Origin: Parasponia andersonii | Taxonomy: Eukaryota > Streptophyta > Magnoliopsida > Rosales > Cannabaceae | Assembly (NCBI GenBank): GCA_002914805.1 | Contig: JXTB01000028.1 | Span: forward strand, 954,368-1,018,367 | Reading direction: 5' to 3' | DNA: 64,000 nucleotides | In this document: in pieces, positions 1 to 11,150 of the stretch | Numbering within the stretch: position 1 is the stretch's first letter | How the letters are laid out: each line of letters begins with the position of its first letter | Translations under genes and position numbers: made by a program | The notes under the pieces: model-generated | Database searches by the model: none | Seen by the model: only the letters and a program-made list of their open reading frames with translations | What the model was told of the DNA's origin: nothing

Positions 1-91
1 AATATCTTTTATAATTTCACTACTTAAATTACATTTGCTAAGTCCATGCTTATAATTATCAATATTTTCAATTATGACTTGACTACTATTA

Positions 92-367
92 TTGAAAAGT
101 GTGAATGTTAACACACAAAACAATAAGTGCAAGCTATTAGATTGGACTGAATCTACAGAAATTGCAGCTGATGCACACTTTATCTCAAGTGATTCAAAGG
201 ATTTGGTTCATCACATTCCACTTGGACCTAATGTAATGAAAGTTGGCATAGATTTTGCTAGACAGCCTGAAGCATTTTTGTGGAGGCCTACTTTAGATAT
301 TACTTGTATTGAAGATGCTGTTGGTAGTATAATTACATAGTCAACAGATAAAGTCCTCATAAGGTGA
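92..367 (+). pseudogene. CACTA-associated protein fragment, C-terminal
   Basis: The reading frame translates to 82 residues ending in a segment with LVHHIPLGPNVMKVGI, then FLWRPTLD and IEDAVGSIIT. This pattern (positions about 39-82: a 'G..LG...V.V.F' block, an 'RP' block and a final 'I.DA.GS.I.W' block) resembles the C-terminal region of plant Ptta/En/Spm-type transposon proteins. A TAG at 338-340 sits where the family has Trp (IITW), and the frame continues as STDKVLI, so this is probably a point nonsense mutation. The annotated Met is probably not the true start; an intron or earlier exon likely lies upstream. Assignment is from recalled family motifs, not a search. Confidence 0.5.
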
Positions 368-544
368 TAATCAAACTAATTAAAAGCTTCCATACATATG
401 TTTGATTAAAAAAATTGATTCATATCTAGTATGTTTTGAACTACTATACTAATTAATATTATTTATTATCATTTGTCTAGGAAATGATGTTCAGTTATGG
501 TGAAGGAAGACTTGTGGACAATCACTTAGTGGTGCTATGAAGAA

Positions 545-740
545 ATTGTTTTGGCACATATGCTTTTGCTGGGATATTTTGAAGTAGCTGTATTTTGTTG
601 GCACAAATGCCTTTGTTGGGACAAGTTTACAAAGTCTTTATATTCTGTTGGCACATTTGCCCATTTATTGGGAGATGTTGAAGTTATATTTTGTTGGTAC
701 ATATGCCTTTATTGGGACATATTGAAGTACTTATATGATG
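545..740 (+). repeat. 46-50 bp minisatellite inside the CACTA element, about 4 copies
   Basis: Four imperfect copies start near 545, 591, 641 and 687. Each contains a TTGTTGGCACATATGCCTTT-like core followed by TTGGGACAT and GAAGT. Copies differ by substitutions and short indels. It lies between the protein fragment and the subterminal repeats. Confidence 0.75.
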
Positions 741-889
741 TTAGTTTCAATATCTTTTTCTGGGAGATGAAATATAGTTGATGATTTCTTATGGATTTAG
801 TTAGTTGTAGACATTATCAATATGCATTAGCTTTTTTGGGTTAATGCATAGTTTATAATTAGCTTTATGAATATTGTCACAATGGTTAA

Positions 890-1243
890 AATTCATTATA
901 TTAACAATACCGTAACATATAAAAAAATTCGTATTGCAGTTTAAAAATGTTATAAAAACCTTTTTCTGTACCATATAAGATAAAAATTAAAAAATGTTAT
1001 AATAGAGTTGGTAATACTTTATCCTTAGTCAAACTGCAGCTTTAAAAAAATGTTATTTATAGTTTTTTATGACAAAGAAAAAATGTTATGAAATGATTTA
1101 CAGTATTAGGGATAACATTAAAAAAGTGTTATAAAAAAATCTAGACTTTTTATAATAGTGGCTGACATAGCATTTTCAAAAGTGTTATAAATATCAACGA
1201 TAGCACTTTTCAATTGCTATCAGAAGGCTTATTTCTTGTAATG
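890..1243 (+). repeat. CACTA subterminal repeat region and 3' terminus
   Basis: Repeated short motifs of the form AAAATGTTATAA or AAAGTGTTATAA occur near 945, 992, 1050, 1080, 1125 and 1180, with an inverted counterpart near 1201. Such clustered subterminal motifs are the usual binding sites of CACTA transposases. The block ends at the TTTCTTGTAATG terminus. The region has no open reading frame of note. Confidence 0.65.
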
Positions 1244-1249
1244 AATCAT

Positions 1250-1870
1250 AACTAGTATGCTGATATAAGTGCAACTAATAATATGATAGCTGATCTGGAG
1301 AATCTCATTACTGGGGCTGAATATGGGGGCCAAGACAAACTTATGGTAGGAAATGGTAAGAAATTGACCATTACAAATACTGGAACTGTTTCTATTTCTT
1401 CAAATAGAGCTTCTAAATCACTTAACTTGCTAAATGTGCTAAGAATTCCAAAAAATTAAAGAAGTCTTGTTAGTATCTCGAAATCAACTGCTGAAAATGA
1501 TGTTTTTGTTGAATTTCAAGCTGATTTTTTTGGCTATGAATTACAAGCTCACAAGGAAAATCCTCCTCCAAGGACCTGTTAGAGATGGACTTTATCTGCT
1601 CTCTTGAAATTATTTGGAGACAAAATGTGCATCTGATAGTTCAAATTGTTCTAGATTCAATAATTTCCATTGTAAATCTTAGTTGTTTCATGTATCTAAC
1701 TTGTACAAAAATAAGTATGGTATGTCTAACCTAGTTAGTCATTCTATAATGTTGACTTCTTTAGATTCTAAGTCTGAACAAATTTATGGTTGGCATAGAA
1801 GATAGGGACACCCTTCATGTAGCGTGTTATCACTTGTACTTAAAAATTGTGATCATGACTTATCATTCAA
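1250..1870 (+). pseudogene. Copia A protease and gag-pre-integrase remnant
   Basis: Just right of the CACTA end the frame reads YADISATNNMIADLENL, matching the copia aspartic protease start (usual form WYxDSGATNH) with the preceding Trp mutated to TAG and the DSG triplet altered to DIS. It continues GAEYGGQDKLMVGNGKKL, a typical copia segment after the active site. Further on (about 1560-1870) are scattered pieces of the gag-pre-integrase region, with frameshifts near 1456 and after 1560. The protease Asp motif is damaged, so no activity is expected. Confidence 0.7.
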
Positions 1871-1959
1871 TGAAAATGATTTATTTTTTTCAGATTGTTA
1901 GTATGGAAAAATGCATGTGTTACCGTTTGCTAGATCTGAAACTAAGAATACATAGGCTC

Positions 1960-2480
1960 TTCAGTTGGTCCATTCAGATATTTGGGGACCGGCTCTTGTC
2001 ACTTCTGTAGCAGGGTTCAAGTATTATGTTCATTTTATGGATGATTACACTAGGTTGACTTGGATTTATCCTATGAGAGCTAAATTTGACGCTATCTCTA
2101 TTTTTGAATTATTCAAACAGATTACTAAAAAGCAATTTAACACTTTTATTATGGGCTTTCAAAGTGATTAGGGAGGTGAATATCGACCCTTTGAACCTTT
2201 TCTTACTAGTCTTGGTGTTAAAGTTCAACATCCATGTCTACATATCTATGAGCAGAACGATAGACAGAAAGAAAGCATAGTCTATATGCTTGTTTTAGGG
2301 CTTATGATGCACATAAGCTCCAATTTAGAAGCTCAAAATGCTTGTTTTTGGGATAGAGTGATAAACACAAAGGCTATAAGTGTTTGCATGCCTCTAGTAG
2401 AGTCTATATTAGTAGACATATGATTTTTAATGAAAGAGAATTTGCTTATAAGAAGTTGTTTGGTGATAAATTAAAACCAA
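1960..2480 (+). pseudogene. Copia A integrase core remnant
   Basis: The frame gives LVHSDIWGPALVTSV, then YYVHFMDDYTRLTWIY and, near 2155, FQSD followed by a stop and GGEY. These are the first two Asp regions of the DDE catalytic core of copia integrase (HSDIWGP and the SDxGGEY block). The region after 2235, where the Glu-bearing block (PQQNGxxERK in the family) should lie, is frameshifted and eroded. The Trp/Gln-to-stop changes are typical of old methylated plant retroelements. Confidence 0.8.
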
Positions 2481-2779
2481 TTTGATCTCAAGATGCTATT
2501 CATGCTCATAATATTACAACTGCTTGGCATTCCATATCATCAACATCTAATATTGCAGATTTTACTATAGGCGACATTGTTTGTCCAATTTCAGATCAAA
2601 ATTCTACTCCTACGATCTTTATTGATACTGCATCTGGTACTCTCACGACTCGCTTCCCAGCCTCAGCAAATTCTTCCCAAGACTCACTAAATACTCGTGG
2701 GCACCGTATCACTCCAACAGTTACTTCTGATTCTATTCCTCAAGTAGTTGCTCCTACCTCAAACATCAATAATCACTTA

Positions 2780-3560
2780 ATGATTACTAGGTCCAAGGAT
2801 GGGATCCATAAGCCTAAAGAGCTTAATACTGAACCATATCCTTTGTCTATTCTATCTCGTCTTGTTAAGCCAAGTAATGTCTCTCAAGCTCTTTCCAATC
2901 CCATTCGAAAAACACCTATAGAAGAGGAATATAGAGATCTTATTAGGAATGAGACATGGGAACTAGTTCCCCCATCATCTCAGTATAACATAGTTAGGAA
3001 CAAATGGGTCTTCAAAGAAAAGTTTAATGCTGATGGCTCACTTTAGCAGTACAAAGCCCGACTCGATGCTAAAAGGTTTCATCAGACTCTAGGAGTTGAC
3101 TTCACTGAGACTTTCAGTCTAGTAATTAAACCACCCACTATCAGAATTGACCTCACTCTTGCCATCAACATGCAACAGGATATCATGTAGTTGGATGCCA
3201 ATAATGCATTTTTAAGGTGTATTACAAGAAAGAGTCTATATGACTTAACCTAGAGGGTTCATTGACTCTGCTAAACCAAATCATGTTTGGCTTCTTACAA
3301 AGGCACTCTATAGGCTCAAACAAGCACTCAGGGCGTGGTTTGATCGACTAAGAAAAGCCTTACTCAAATGGGTATTCAGAATTCTAAGTCAAATGTCTTT
3401 TTGTTCATTTACAATTCTAGTACAACTCTTATCTTATTATTGGGAATGATTCTATCCTAATTGGAAAGTTTATTAAAGATCTCATTCAAATATTTGAACT
3501 TAAAGAATTGATTTCTCTTCATTATTTTCTTTGAATAGAATCATTTAGAAATTTCTGTCT
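2780..3560 (+). pseudogene. Copia A reverse transcriptase remnant, catalytic motif lost
   Basis: From 2780 the frame starts MITRSKDGIHKPKE and runs through NETWELVPPSS and NKWVFKEKFNADGSL, the N-terminal part of copia reverse transcriptase. After a stop at 3043 it continues YKARL(D)AK-like, then TLPLRVH-like and LYRLKQALRAWFD-like pieces to about 3350. Around 3430 the expected Y-V-D-D motif is absent: the text passes from a 'TLIL' equivalent directly to the 'GNDSILIG' that normally follows it. A short deletion has removed the catalytic aspartates. Confidence 0.8.
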
Positions 3561-3829
3561 CAGTCAAAGTATATTACTGACTTTAAATAAAGTTAACATG
3601 GAGAATGCCAAATCTAATTCTACCCCAGCTGCCCATAGTAGAACACTATTTAAATCAGATGGTAAGCCAATGATGAATCTTTCTCTTTATCAAAGTACAA
3701 TAAGAGGCTTGCAATATCTAATAATGACAAGACTAGACGTTCTTACACAGTGAGCAAGCTTAGTCAATTTCTTCTTAATCCATTGACCACTTATTGGGAA
3801 GCTTGTAAGAGAGTTTTAATATACCCCAA

Positions 3830-3904
3830 GGGTACGATCACTCATGGCATTAGCTTCAAACCAAGTTCTCAACTTCCATTAGTGGACTTTGCTGATGCAG
3901 ATTG
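3830..3904 (+). pseudogene. Copia A RNase H, first piece
   Basis: GITHGISFKPSSQLPLVDFADAD is read across 3837-3903; the last codons (LVDFADAD) are the start of the copia RNase H domain (usual form GFSDADWAG). The frame stops at the insertion of copia B at 3905 and resumes with the WAS codons at 14976, after B. Removing B restores a continuous RNase H reading across the duplicated GATTG/AATTG. Confidence 0.85.
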
Positions 3905-4319
3905 TGTTGAAATTTTATCTCCATAAAGTGGTCCACATGTCAAAAGATTATGACTTAATTTAAAATACTCATAATAAAAATTAATTAAATAAATAATAGG
4001 TGATATGGTAAAACTACTCAGTTTATAGAATGTGAAAAAATGAAAAACTGAATGGATATTTTAATATCCAATAACTACTCACTTTTTTGATGGGAAGAAG
4101 TGGATAAAGAGGTTATAAAAAGACTAAAATGTCCCTATAGTAGCCTAAGAGATAGATTCACTAAAATTTCTTAGCCTGTGAAAAATTCATCTTTGAGAGG
4201 TCTCTAATAAAACGGAATAAGATAGAATATCTGGATTTATCTGTTGTTTGTCTTACTTAATCAAAAATGACTGGAGGTACAATTCTTATATTGTCCTAAA
4301 GTTTTTTTTTTTTCTAACA
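3905..4319 (+). repeat. 5' LTR of copia B (415 bp)
   Basis: It begins TGTTGAAATTTTATC and ends TTTCTAACA. It aligns along its whole length with 14563-14972, with scattered substitutions, small indels and a longer T run near its 3' end. The 3' end is 2 bases before the primer site. Confidence 0.93.
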
Positions 4320-4321
4320 TG

Positions 4322-4333
4322 TGGTATCAGAGC
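4322..4333 (+). other. Primer binding site of copia B
   Basis: TGGTATCAGAGC, complementary to the 3' end of plant initiator methionine tRNA, two bases after the 5' LTR. It is the usual start site of minus-strand DNA synthesis for plant copia elements, and it is intact here. Confidence 0.93.
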
Positions 4334-4693
4334 ATGCTTTCAGTCTTATTATTTAGTAAATATATCATGCTTTTGTTGGTTTTACATTAAATTAGAGAAT
4401 TTTTCTCTTATATGTATAAAAGCTTGATATTTTATGTAGTAGATTTCTTCTATTGATTGTCATATATATCTTGTGAAATTAATTTAATTTTAGAGATATT
4501 ATTCTTTTATATCTCATTTAGTTTTGAATAGATGTTTGAATTTAAAAAAAAAAAATCTAAACTGACCATATTTAAGTTCTCAGACAATTATTATTTGGAT
4601 TTTTATAATTATCTTATAATATCTTACGACTATTAAGCTTTATCAGTTTATTTATAGAGCATTTAAATCGACGTTGATTTAATTGAGATATAA

Positions 4694-4740
<47 letters not shown>

Positions 4741-6540
4741 GTTGATTAGTTGCTTCAAGTCTTATTTAACTTTTGGTTGCGGTTATAATGGAGTTCTTAT
4801 CTGATTGCTTATTTCGCATTTGAATAATTAAATGTTATACGAATTCAAATTGAGATTTATACTTATACGGTTAGTGTTAGTTGTCTGAGATTTTCATACT
4901 GCATCATCTTGATAATGGCTATTAATATTTGTTTTTCCATATAGTGTCATATACAGCTTTGTTTGAGAAATTATTATTTTATTTTATTTTACTTTTAAAA
5001 GCCATAATATGTGGAAATTCAATTATGTTTGAAGGCCATTATACTTATAGAAAAATCATTTATGTTATTTATGTGTATATGTGTTTCGTTTATTCACGGC
5101 TATAGAAAAATCATTTACGTTATTTATGTGTATATGTGTTTCGTTTATTCACGGCTATAGAAAAATCATTTACGTTATTTATGTGTATATGTGTTTCGTT
5201 TATTCACAGCTATGGGAGGAAATATTTTGAAAAAATCATAAAATATCATAATGGTCACTATTGTTTAGGAGACATGCCTTTCCTTTTATATAGAATTGAT
5301 TAAAGATTAGTCATCAACATTTGGATGACTATTAATTGAGATAGTGTTTTAAATCCATTAATATGAAAAATTAATTGCATGCATATATTTAAATGCTTTA
5401 TTTGTGTATAGCTTCTGTTGGAATTTTTATATGAGAATGATTGATAAATTGTTATTATTATTTTTTTTAAGCCATAATATGCGAAAAATCAATTATGTTT
5501 GGAGTTCATTACACTTATGGAAAATATGTTACTTTTATCTTTATTCAAAAAAAATATCCATATATATATGTGTATGAGTTTTATGCGTACTTATATCTAT
5601 GTTCATTGGGGTATGACTTGGGCAATTTTCTAAGCCATATATGGATAATGTTGTTTGCATTTTTAAAAGCAATTTAATTGGAAAATCTATTGCATTCTTT
5701 ATTTAGATATTATCCATTGATATGAATATATTTGAGTAGATTTCTTTGTATACATATTTGAGAAATATATATTATTTCAAATTTTCAAAACTGATTCGTA
5801 CGTATATTATACATGTATTATATATTTTGGTGTGTTTAGTTTCTCTTTTTCTAAATAAAAAGATAATTATAATTCACACATAGAGAAAATATATGTGTAT
5901 ATATAGGATGAGGAATTTGGAAGACAGTTTTAAAAAAACATGATATTATTTTACTACTAATATATTATTACAGTACGTATCCTTCTTACTATTAAATTTG
6001 CATATTAAGTTCACTGTTTATGTTGTGTGCTTTAAAGAAACAATACGGTAACATTTTTAAATTACATATTGGAATAATTTAGAGGGTATGTGATATATAT
6101 TATTTGGTAATTATTGTTTAAATATTATTATAGCTTAAAGAGTAGCCACAATATCTTAAGTTATAATAATATTTAGAAGGTGTAAAATCACATATAAAAC
6201 TATTTAAGTGATAATTAAGACAATTACTTATTAAGAATAATTCATTAAAATAATTGTTTGGCCCCATAAGGAGATAATTATTTTAATGAGCCTTTTAGAC
6301 TAAAATTGTAAACAAGACATATAAAAATGAAATTTCCTATGTCCATAAGTATGGAAATCATATTATTGTTTAAGTGTTTTTATTAATTAATCTTATAAAT
6401 AAAATGTGTAAATTCAATATATATTATACAATCTCTACCCACAAGAAGGTTTGAATTTACAAATTGAATTTGATGTTGGTTGATTCAATATATGGTTTAA
6501 TTTTATTCATAGCATTGATTTGTATGTAATTTTTCTTATG
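4334..6540 (+). repeat. Long AT-rich leader of copia B with internal repeats
   Basis: No coding sequence is seen for 2.2 kb between the primer site and gag. It holds an (AT)n tract at about 4695-4737, three near-identical 55-bp tandem copies at 5046-5210 (each containing ATCATTTACGTTATTTATGT), and a larger imperfect duplication: the block starting AAGCCATAATATG at about 4998 recurs at about 5470. These repeats account for part of the unusual leader length. I see no sign of a further inserted element with clear ends. Confidence 0.7.
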
Positions 6541-6559
6541 TAGTGATTCCTAATATTTT

Positions 6560-7001
6560 CAATGATTCTCGTGTTCTAATTTTGTGTGGTGATAATTTTT
6601 TAGGCTAGAAGGATAAAATTCTCCTTACTTTTGGGTGTATGGATCTTGACTTAGTGCTTCATGAGGACGAACCACTTGTCCCCACAGAATCAAGCATGCT
6701 AAGTGACAGAGCTGCTTATCAATTATGGGAGCGATCCAATTACCTTAGTCTCATGTTTATGAAGACTAATATAAGCAAAAGCACTAGAGGATCGATTCTT
6801 GAATGTGATAAGGCCAAGAACTTCATGAAGAGTATTGAAGAGTAATTTGTAAGTTCTGATAAGGCAAGGGCCAGTACCCTTATGAAAAAGCTTTCGGGCA
6901 TAAAATATAACAATTCTACTAATTTTCGTGAGCACATTATGGAGACGAGAGATATTACTGCTCAACTTAAGTCTCTAAAGATTGACATTTCTGAGTCATT
7001 C
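6560..7001 (+). pseudogene. Copia B gag, N-terminal part
   Basis: From about 6587 the frame reads GDNFLG, stop (Trp position), KDKILLTFGCMDLDLVLHED, then AAYQLWERSNYLSLMFMKTN, AKNFMKSIEE, stop, FVSSDKARASTLMKKL, and SGIKYNNSTNFREHIM to LKSLKIDISESF at 7001. This is the copia-type capsid domain (UBN2/Retrotran_gag_2 family). It stops at the solo LTR inserted at 7002 and resumes at 10742 with LVHLIIKYLSKKYG. The usual Met start is not visible and at least two stops are present, so it is a relic. Confidence 0.82.
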
Positions 7002-10000
7002 TGTCACCCCCTAGGGATCCTTAGAATTGTAATATTAGTAGAATTATTATAAACTTAGTGTCAAATTTTAATAAATTTGCATTCGCAAATACTTGAAATT
7101 ATGTGTGTAGTATTATTTTAATGTTAAATTTTATTACGTGAGAAAACCATATTTAATCCTTGATTTAACTTAGAAATTCTAAGTTAGTTTTCCTTAATAA
7201 TAAATTGATTTTACAATAATTATATTATGTACATCAATATAACCTAATTAAAAATGTGACATATTTATCTCACATTAAAATTGCTACATTTTATAACCTA
7301 AAGTTAATGGTTGCACCAAAATAGTACCATACCGTAATTTGAATGGCTAGGATTTAAGTATACAAAGAATTAAGTCGACAAATCAATCTAAGGGTGGAAA
7401 ATAAGTTATTGAAAAAGATGAAGAGTAATAAAATTTTACCTTAGGAAGGTAATAACTTTGAATGAGTGGAATAGAAAAGGAAAAGGATAAAGTTAATGGA
7501 TAATTCAAAAGGTAGAGAAAAAAAAAATCATAATGGAAATGTTCTTTGGAAATTAGTGGCCATAATTCAAAGTAGAAGACATAGACAAAACTAATTAGTA
7601 ACTTTTGTCTTCAAAATAATTCAAAAGGTATAAAAAAAGATTAATATAGTGAAGACTTTCTTTGGGAGTTAGTAGTATTGGATTCCAAATAATTGAAAAA
7701 GAAGAAAGATTAGAGACAAAAGTAGTGGATGAGTAAAAAAATTAAGTAAAAGATAAGGTAATGGAGTAAGAAAAGAAGATATATTGATAAATTGATAATA
7801 ATGATGCTTGGATTATTTAATGGAATGTAAAAGTATGTATTATTGGATACCTTCCATGGATGGCCTATAAATAGATCATTTATTTGGCAATTCAAGTCCA
7901 TACTTAACCTTTCAAATTACTTAGCCAAAACTATCTTCATATTTCCAATTATTCCTTCTAAAAAAAAAAAAAAAACTTTTTCTACCTCACTTTCTTCCGA
8001 ATCCATAAGAGATACAATATTTTACCCATCGACTCTAGAAATTTAGAATTATAATCAAGAGAAGAGAGTACTTAATTTTGTGGTGGAAACATAAGAAGGA
8101 AGATCCAAACTTGGAAGGTATTAGTTTCCCTCACCTTGCTTGTTATGTGTTTAAATAGATTATTAAAAGAATAAATAGGTAATAACATATTTGACCTACT
8201 TTAGATGTTATATATTTTATATTATATTGAGACTTACTTTGTTGATTGCTTAAGCCTCTAAATATGAATACTTTATAATAATAAATGCTAAATAATAATA
8301 ATAATAGTAAAATCAAAATGACTAAACACAAAAAAGTGAAAGATTTTTAAAGTGTAAGACCCTAAAATAAAATATGCATGAAAATGAACCAAGCTTAATG
8401 ATTTAGACTTAGAACCTTAAGAATAGATTTTTACCCATTAGAAATGCTTTCCAAAAATTAAAGATGTCTGCTCAAAAGTTGGAAGGACTAAAATACAAAA
8501 TTTTTGAGTATTTGGGTCAAAAGTGTAATTTTGACAAAATATGGGTCAAATATGTGAAAAAATTATTTTAGGAAATTTTAAGACTATTTTAAAGTGTAAA
8601 AATAAATAAAAGAAGAATCTTTGTAAAAGTAAATAAAAGAAGAATCTTTAACAAAAAAAAAGATATAGCTCAATATTTACCATTAGAAGGCATAAATGTT
8701 AGAAATCTTAAGATTTTGGGCAAAAATATAAATTATAAAACTTGAAATATTGGGTTAGAAATTCGGTATAAAAATAAATAAAAAAAATAGTTTAGATCTC
8801 TAATTGGGATAAGAAAATATTTACTTAAATTTAAGACATGAAATCAATTATAGGAAATAAGTAATGTATGCCTCTAATTGTATTTTGTCTAAGTTTAGTG
8901 ATAGGCTTAAAAAGCGCGATCAATACCAAAAAATATTTAGTCTAAGTGTGATTTTAAATATTAAATTTATATAGCCCTTAGTGTGGTTGACTCAATTACC
9001 ATTTTATAATCCTTAATTACGAATAAAGAAATATAATTAAGGAAACTTAATTAATTTAGGATGATATTAATCAAATCAACAACCAAATTATTGATAGATT
9101 AAAAAAATCACTATAATCAGGGTTAAGGAGAATCAAATCTCATCCATCTAAGTGAAAGTATAAATTAGTCAATGAATATAGCGTGACATTGTTTCTCAAA
9201 TGTGAAATTTTATGCTGGATCAAGACTGAGTCTTAAATGTTTTAAGCTCACTAAGTAATTAGAAGTTAAAAAAAACAGTATAAGGCCAGTTTAAATTTTT
9301 TCTAACAAATAGAGTATGTATACGTCAGGGCAAACTTTGATCTAGACGTACGTAATTAACCAGTGGAACTAGGATAATCATATCATGAGGTAAGTACAAT
9401 TTCACCTATGACATGGATGGTTGAAAATATTTCATGTTTACAGTATGATATGTTTGAATTAATTTCATATATTAACTTGTCTTCATATTATTATTATTCT
9501 ATGGCCTATGTATAATATATGCTTATAAAGATACTTTTCTTATGCTATAAAAAAATAATGTATGCTTACTTTACAATATTATCATCCTTTAACCTACTTT
9601 AACAAAGAAAATGCTATGATAGTTGAATATAAGTTTTGGTTCATTGAAGTGTATCCATTCATCTTAAGAAATGACTAAATAAGACAAAGAATTTAAAGGT
9701 ATCATACCAACCTCCACTAGGTGAAGATATCCAAAGGAAAATAAGACCGACTTCCCCTAAGCGAGGATTCCTGAGGAAAAGTATGTTAAGATTATGACTG
9801 TGAGTGTTTTCAGTTGGGTCGCTCCCTTGATTCCCATTTGGTAGTACACTCTCGGTATGTACACCAGGGCGCATAAGAAAGATAAAAAACTTTACAATCA
9901 AGAATGAGATAAAATCATGATATAATATCTTATAATAAAGCGTAAAGTAATGGTTTCATAAAACAGCATAACTCGAATTTCAAAAAAAAAAAAAAGAATT

Positions 10001-10736
10001 GTTTATTCATAAGGAAAATGTTTTATGAGAATTACATTGTATTTACTGGGCGAAAACTCATATTTTATGAGTATCCATGCTGTAGGTACCAAAGAAAAGA
10101 AACTTCTGATTTAATTGATAGGTTAGCTGGAATTGAAGCTAGGATGAATGCGAGGCACGTGCAAGGGAATACTGTTATTAAAAATTACTTCCTCATATGT
10201 TCTTATTATGAGACAAATGATTTCAATTATGTAAGCTTGATGTTATTTGAAAACGTACTTATAACTGGGCATTTTATTTCGTAATGCATGATTTAATCAA
10301 ATTGAACTTGAAAATGTATTTCGATTTAATAGAAATTAAACAAATGTTTTTTTTGGATCTAAAAGAGAAAATGTTTTGATTTAAATAAATGCAAAATATA
10401 AGGGGTTCTGTCTAAAAACCTAAACTGTCTAAGGAGAGCTTGGGACTTAAGTGGTACATATGTGACCCCCCCTCCTCACCTGGAATCCTTTTTTGGTTGC
10501 GCATTATTTGAATCACCTTAATAAAAAGTTTATAATCAAATTTAAATAAAGGGTACTTAACCATTGAGAAGTATTTACTTGTTTTCAAAATTTAAGTAAA
10601 TTGTTAGTTATGAATATAAATCTCTTAAAAAGAAATAAAAGCATAAAAAAAAAATTGTCATGAATTTTCAGCATCTAAATTTTTTTTAAGCTAAGAAGGT
10701 AAGTAGTTAACGATCAGAAAAAGTCTAGTCGTTACA
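7002..10736 (+). mobile_element. Solo LTR of a Ty3/gypsy element (3.7 kb) inside copia B gag
   Basis: The insert begins TGTCACCCCC and ends GTCGTTACA (TG...CA). It is flanked by perfect CATTC copies (6997-7001 and 10737-10741), and removing it with one CATTC rejoins the gag reading. It has no primer site, no polypurine tract and no gag-pol, so it is a solo LTR rather than a full element. The ends and the region near 9660-9880 (on the - strand, a TACCGAGAGTG-like block and a CCTCGCTTAGG-like block) resemble Tekay/Del chromovirus LTRs, which can be this long. A TATA-like CTATAAATAG at about 7865 may be the LTR promoter. No supported gene lies inside. Confidence 0.85.
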
Positions 10737-10741
10737 CATTC

Positions 10742-11150
10742 TTAGTTCATTTGATTATAAAATATCTTTCTAAGAAGTATGGTTAATTTAAGATCTCATA
10801 TAACACATAAGGATAAATAGACTGTTAATGAACTCCTAACTATGTGTGTTCAAGAGGAAGAAAGACTGAAGCATGAGAAGCTTGAGGTTGTTAATCCCAC
10901 AACTAATGATGAGGCAAATGACAAGAAGGCTAAGACTAGTCCTAAAGGAAAGAAAAATAATGTACCAAAGTGGAAAAGAGGCAATGAGGGAAAATGCTTT
11001 TTTTGCAAGAAAAAGGGGTACATGAAGAACGACTGCTTGAGACAGAAGAAAAGTAACTCTTTCGTTTATGTATGTCATGAATCTTATTTTATTGAGGCTC
11101 CTAATAATATATAGTGGAATGATTTTAGTACAACAATTCATGTTGTTAAT
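10742..11150 (+). pseudogene. Copia B gag, C-terminal part with zinc knuckle
   Basis: The frame restarts with LVHLIIKYLSKKYG and FKISYNT, passes a shift near 10815, then reads CVQEEERLKHEKLE and a Lys-rich stretch, and a nucleocapsid zinc knuckle CFFCKKKGYMKNDC (11001-11042). The family form is CX2CX4HX4C; here the His is replaced by Tyr (KKKGYMKNDC), so metal binding would be impaired. It sits directly upstream of the protease remnant in the expected order. Confidence 0.82.

Larger units (their letters stand above)
1..1243 (+). mobile_element. 3' part of a CACTA (En/Spm) DNA transposon
   Basis: The right end reads TTTCTTGTAATG at 1232-1243. The reverse complement of the canonical CACTACAAGAAA end is TTTCTTGTAGTG, so one base differs. 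Inside this end many subterminal copies of an AAAAATGTTATAA-like motif occur in both orientations (about 935-1220), as CACTA elements usually show. Further in is a protein fragment like those carried by plant En/Spm elements. Immediately right of 1243 the protease region of a copia element begins, so the CACTA element appears to have jumped into copia A. Its left part lies outside the window, so the target duplication cannot be checked. Confidence 0.72.
1244..3904 (+). mobile_element. Copia element A, left segment (protease to RNase H)
   Basis: This is a decayed Ty1/copia polyprotein in the order protease, gag-pre-integrase, integrase, reverse transcriptase, start of RNase H. The order PR-IN-RT-RH is diagnostic of copia. 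It is broken on the left by the CACTA end at 1243 and on the right by copia B at 3905, in the middle of RNase H. The reading resumes at 14978. The 5' LTR and gag lie left of the window. Many stops and shifts make it non-functional. Confidence 0.85.

Noticed and set aside
4695-4737. (AT)n tract as a possible replication origin or matrix attachment site
   Set aside because: Similar AT microsatellites occur at 20455, 28645, 53781 and 57682; simple slippage explains them.
7843-8046. 67-codon frame starting MDTFHGWPINRSF in the solo LTR
   Set aside because: It lies over the LTR's TATA-like region and an A run, ends in low-complexity sequence and matches no protein.
10018-10284. 88-codon + frame with a SDLIDRLAGIEARMN-like stretch
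   Set aside because: It sits inside the solo LTR, has no partner exons and no known family; LTRs often contain chance frames of this length.
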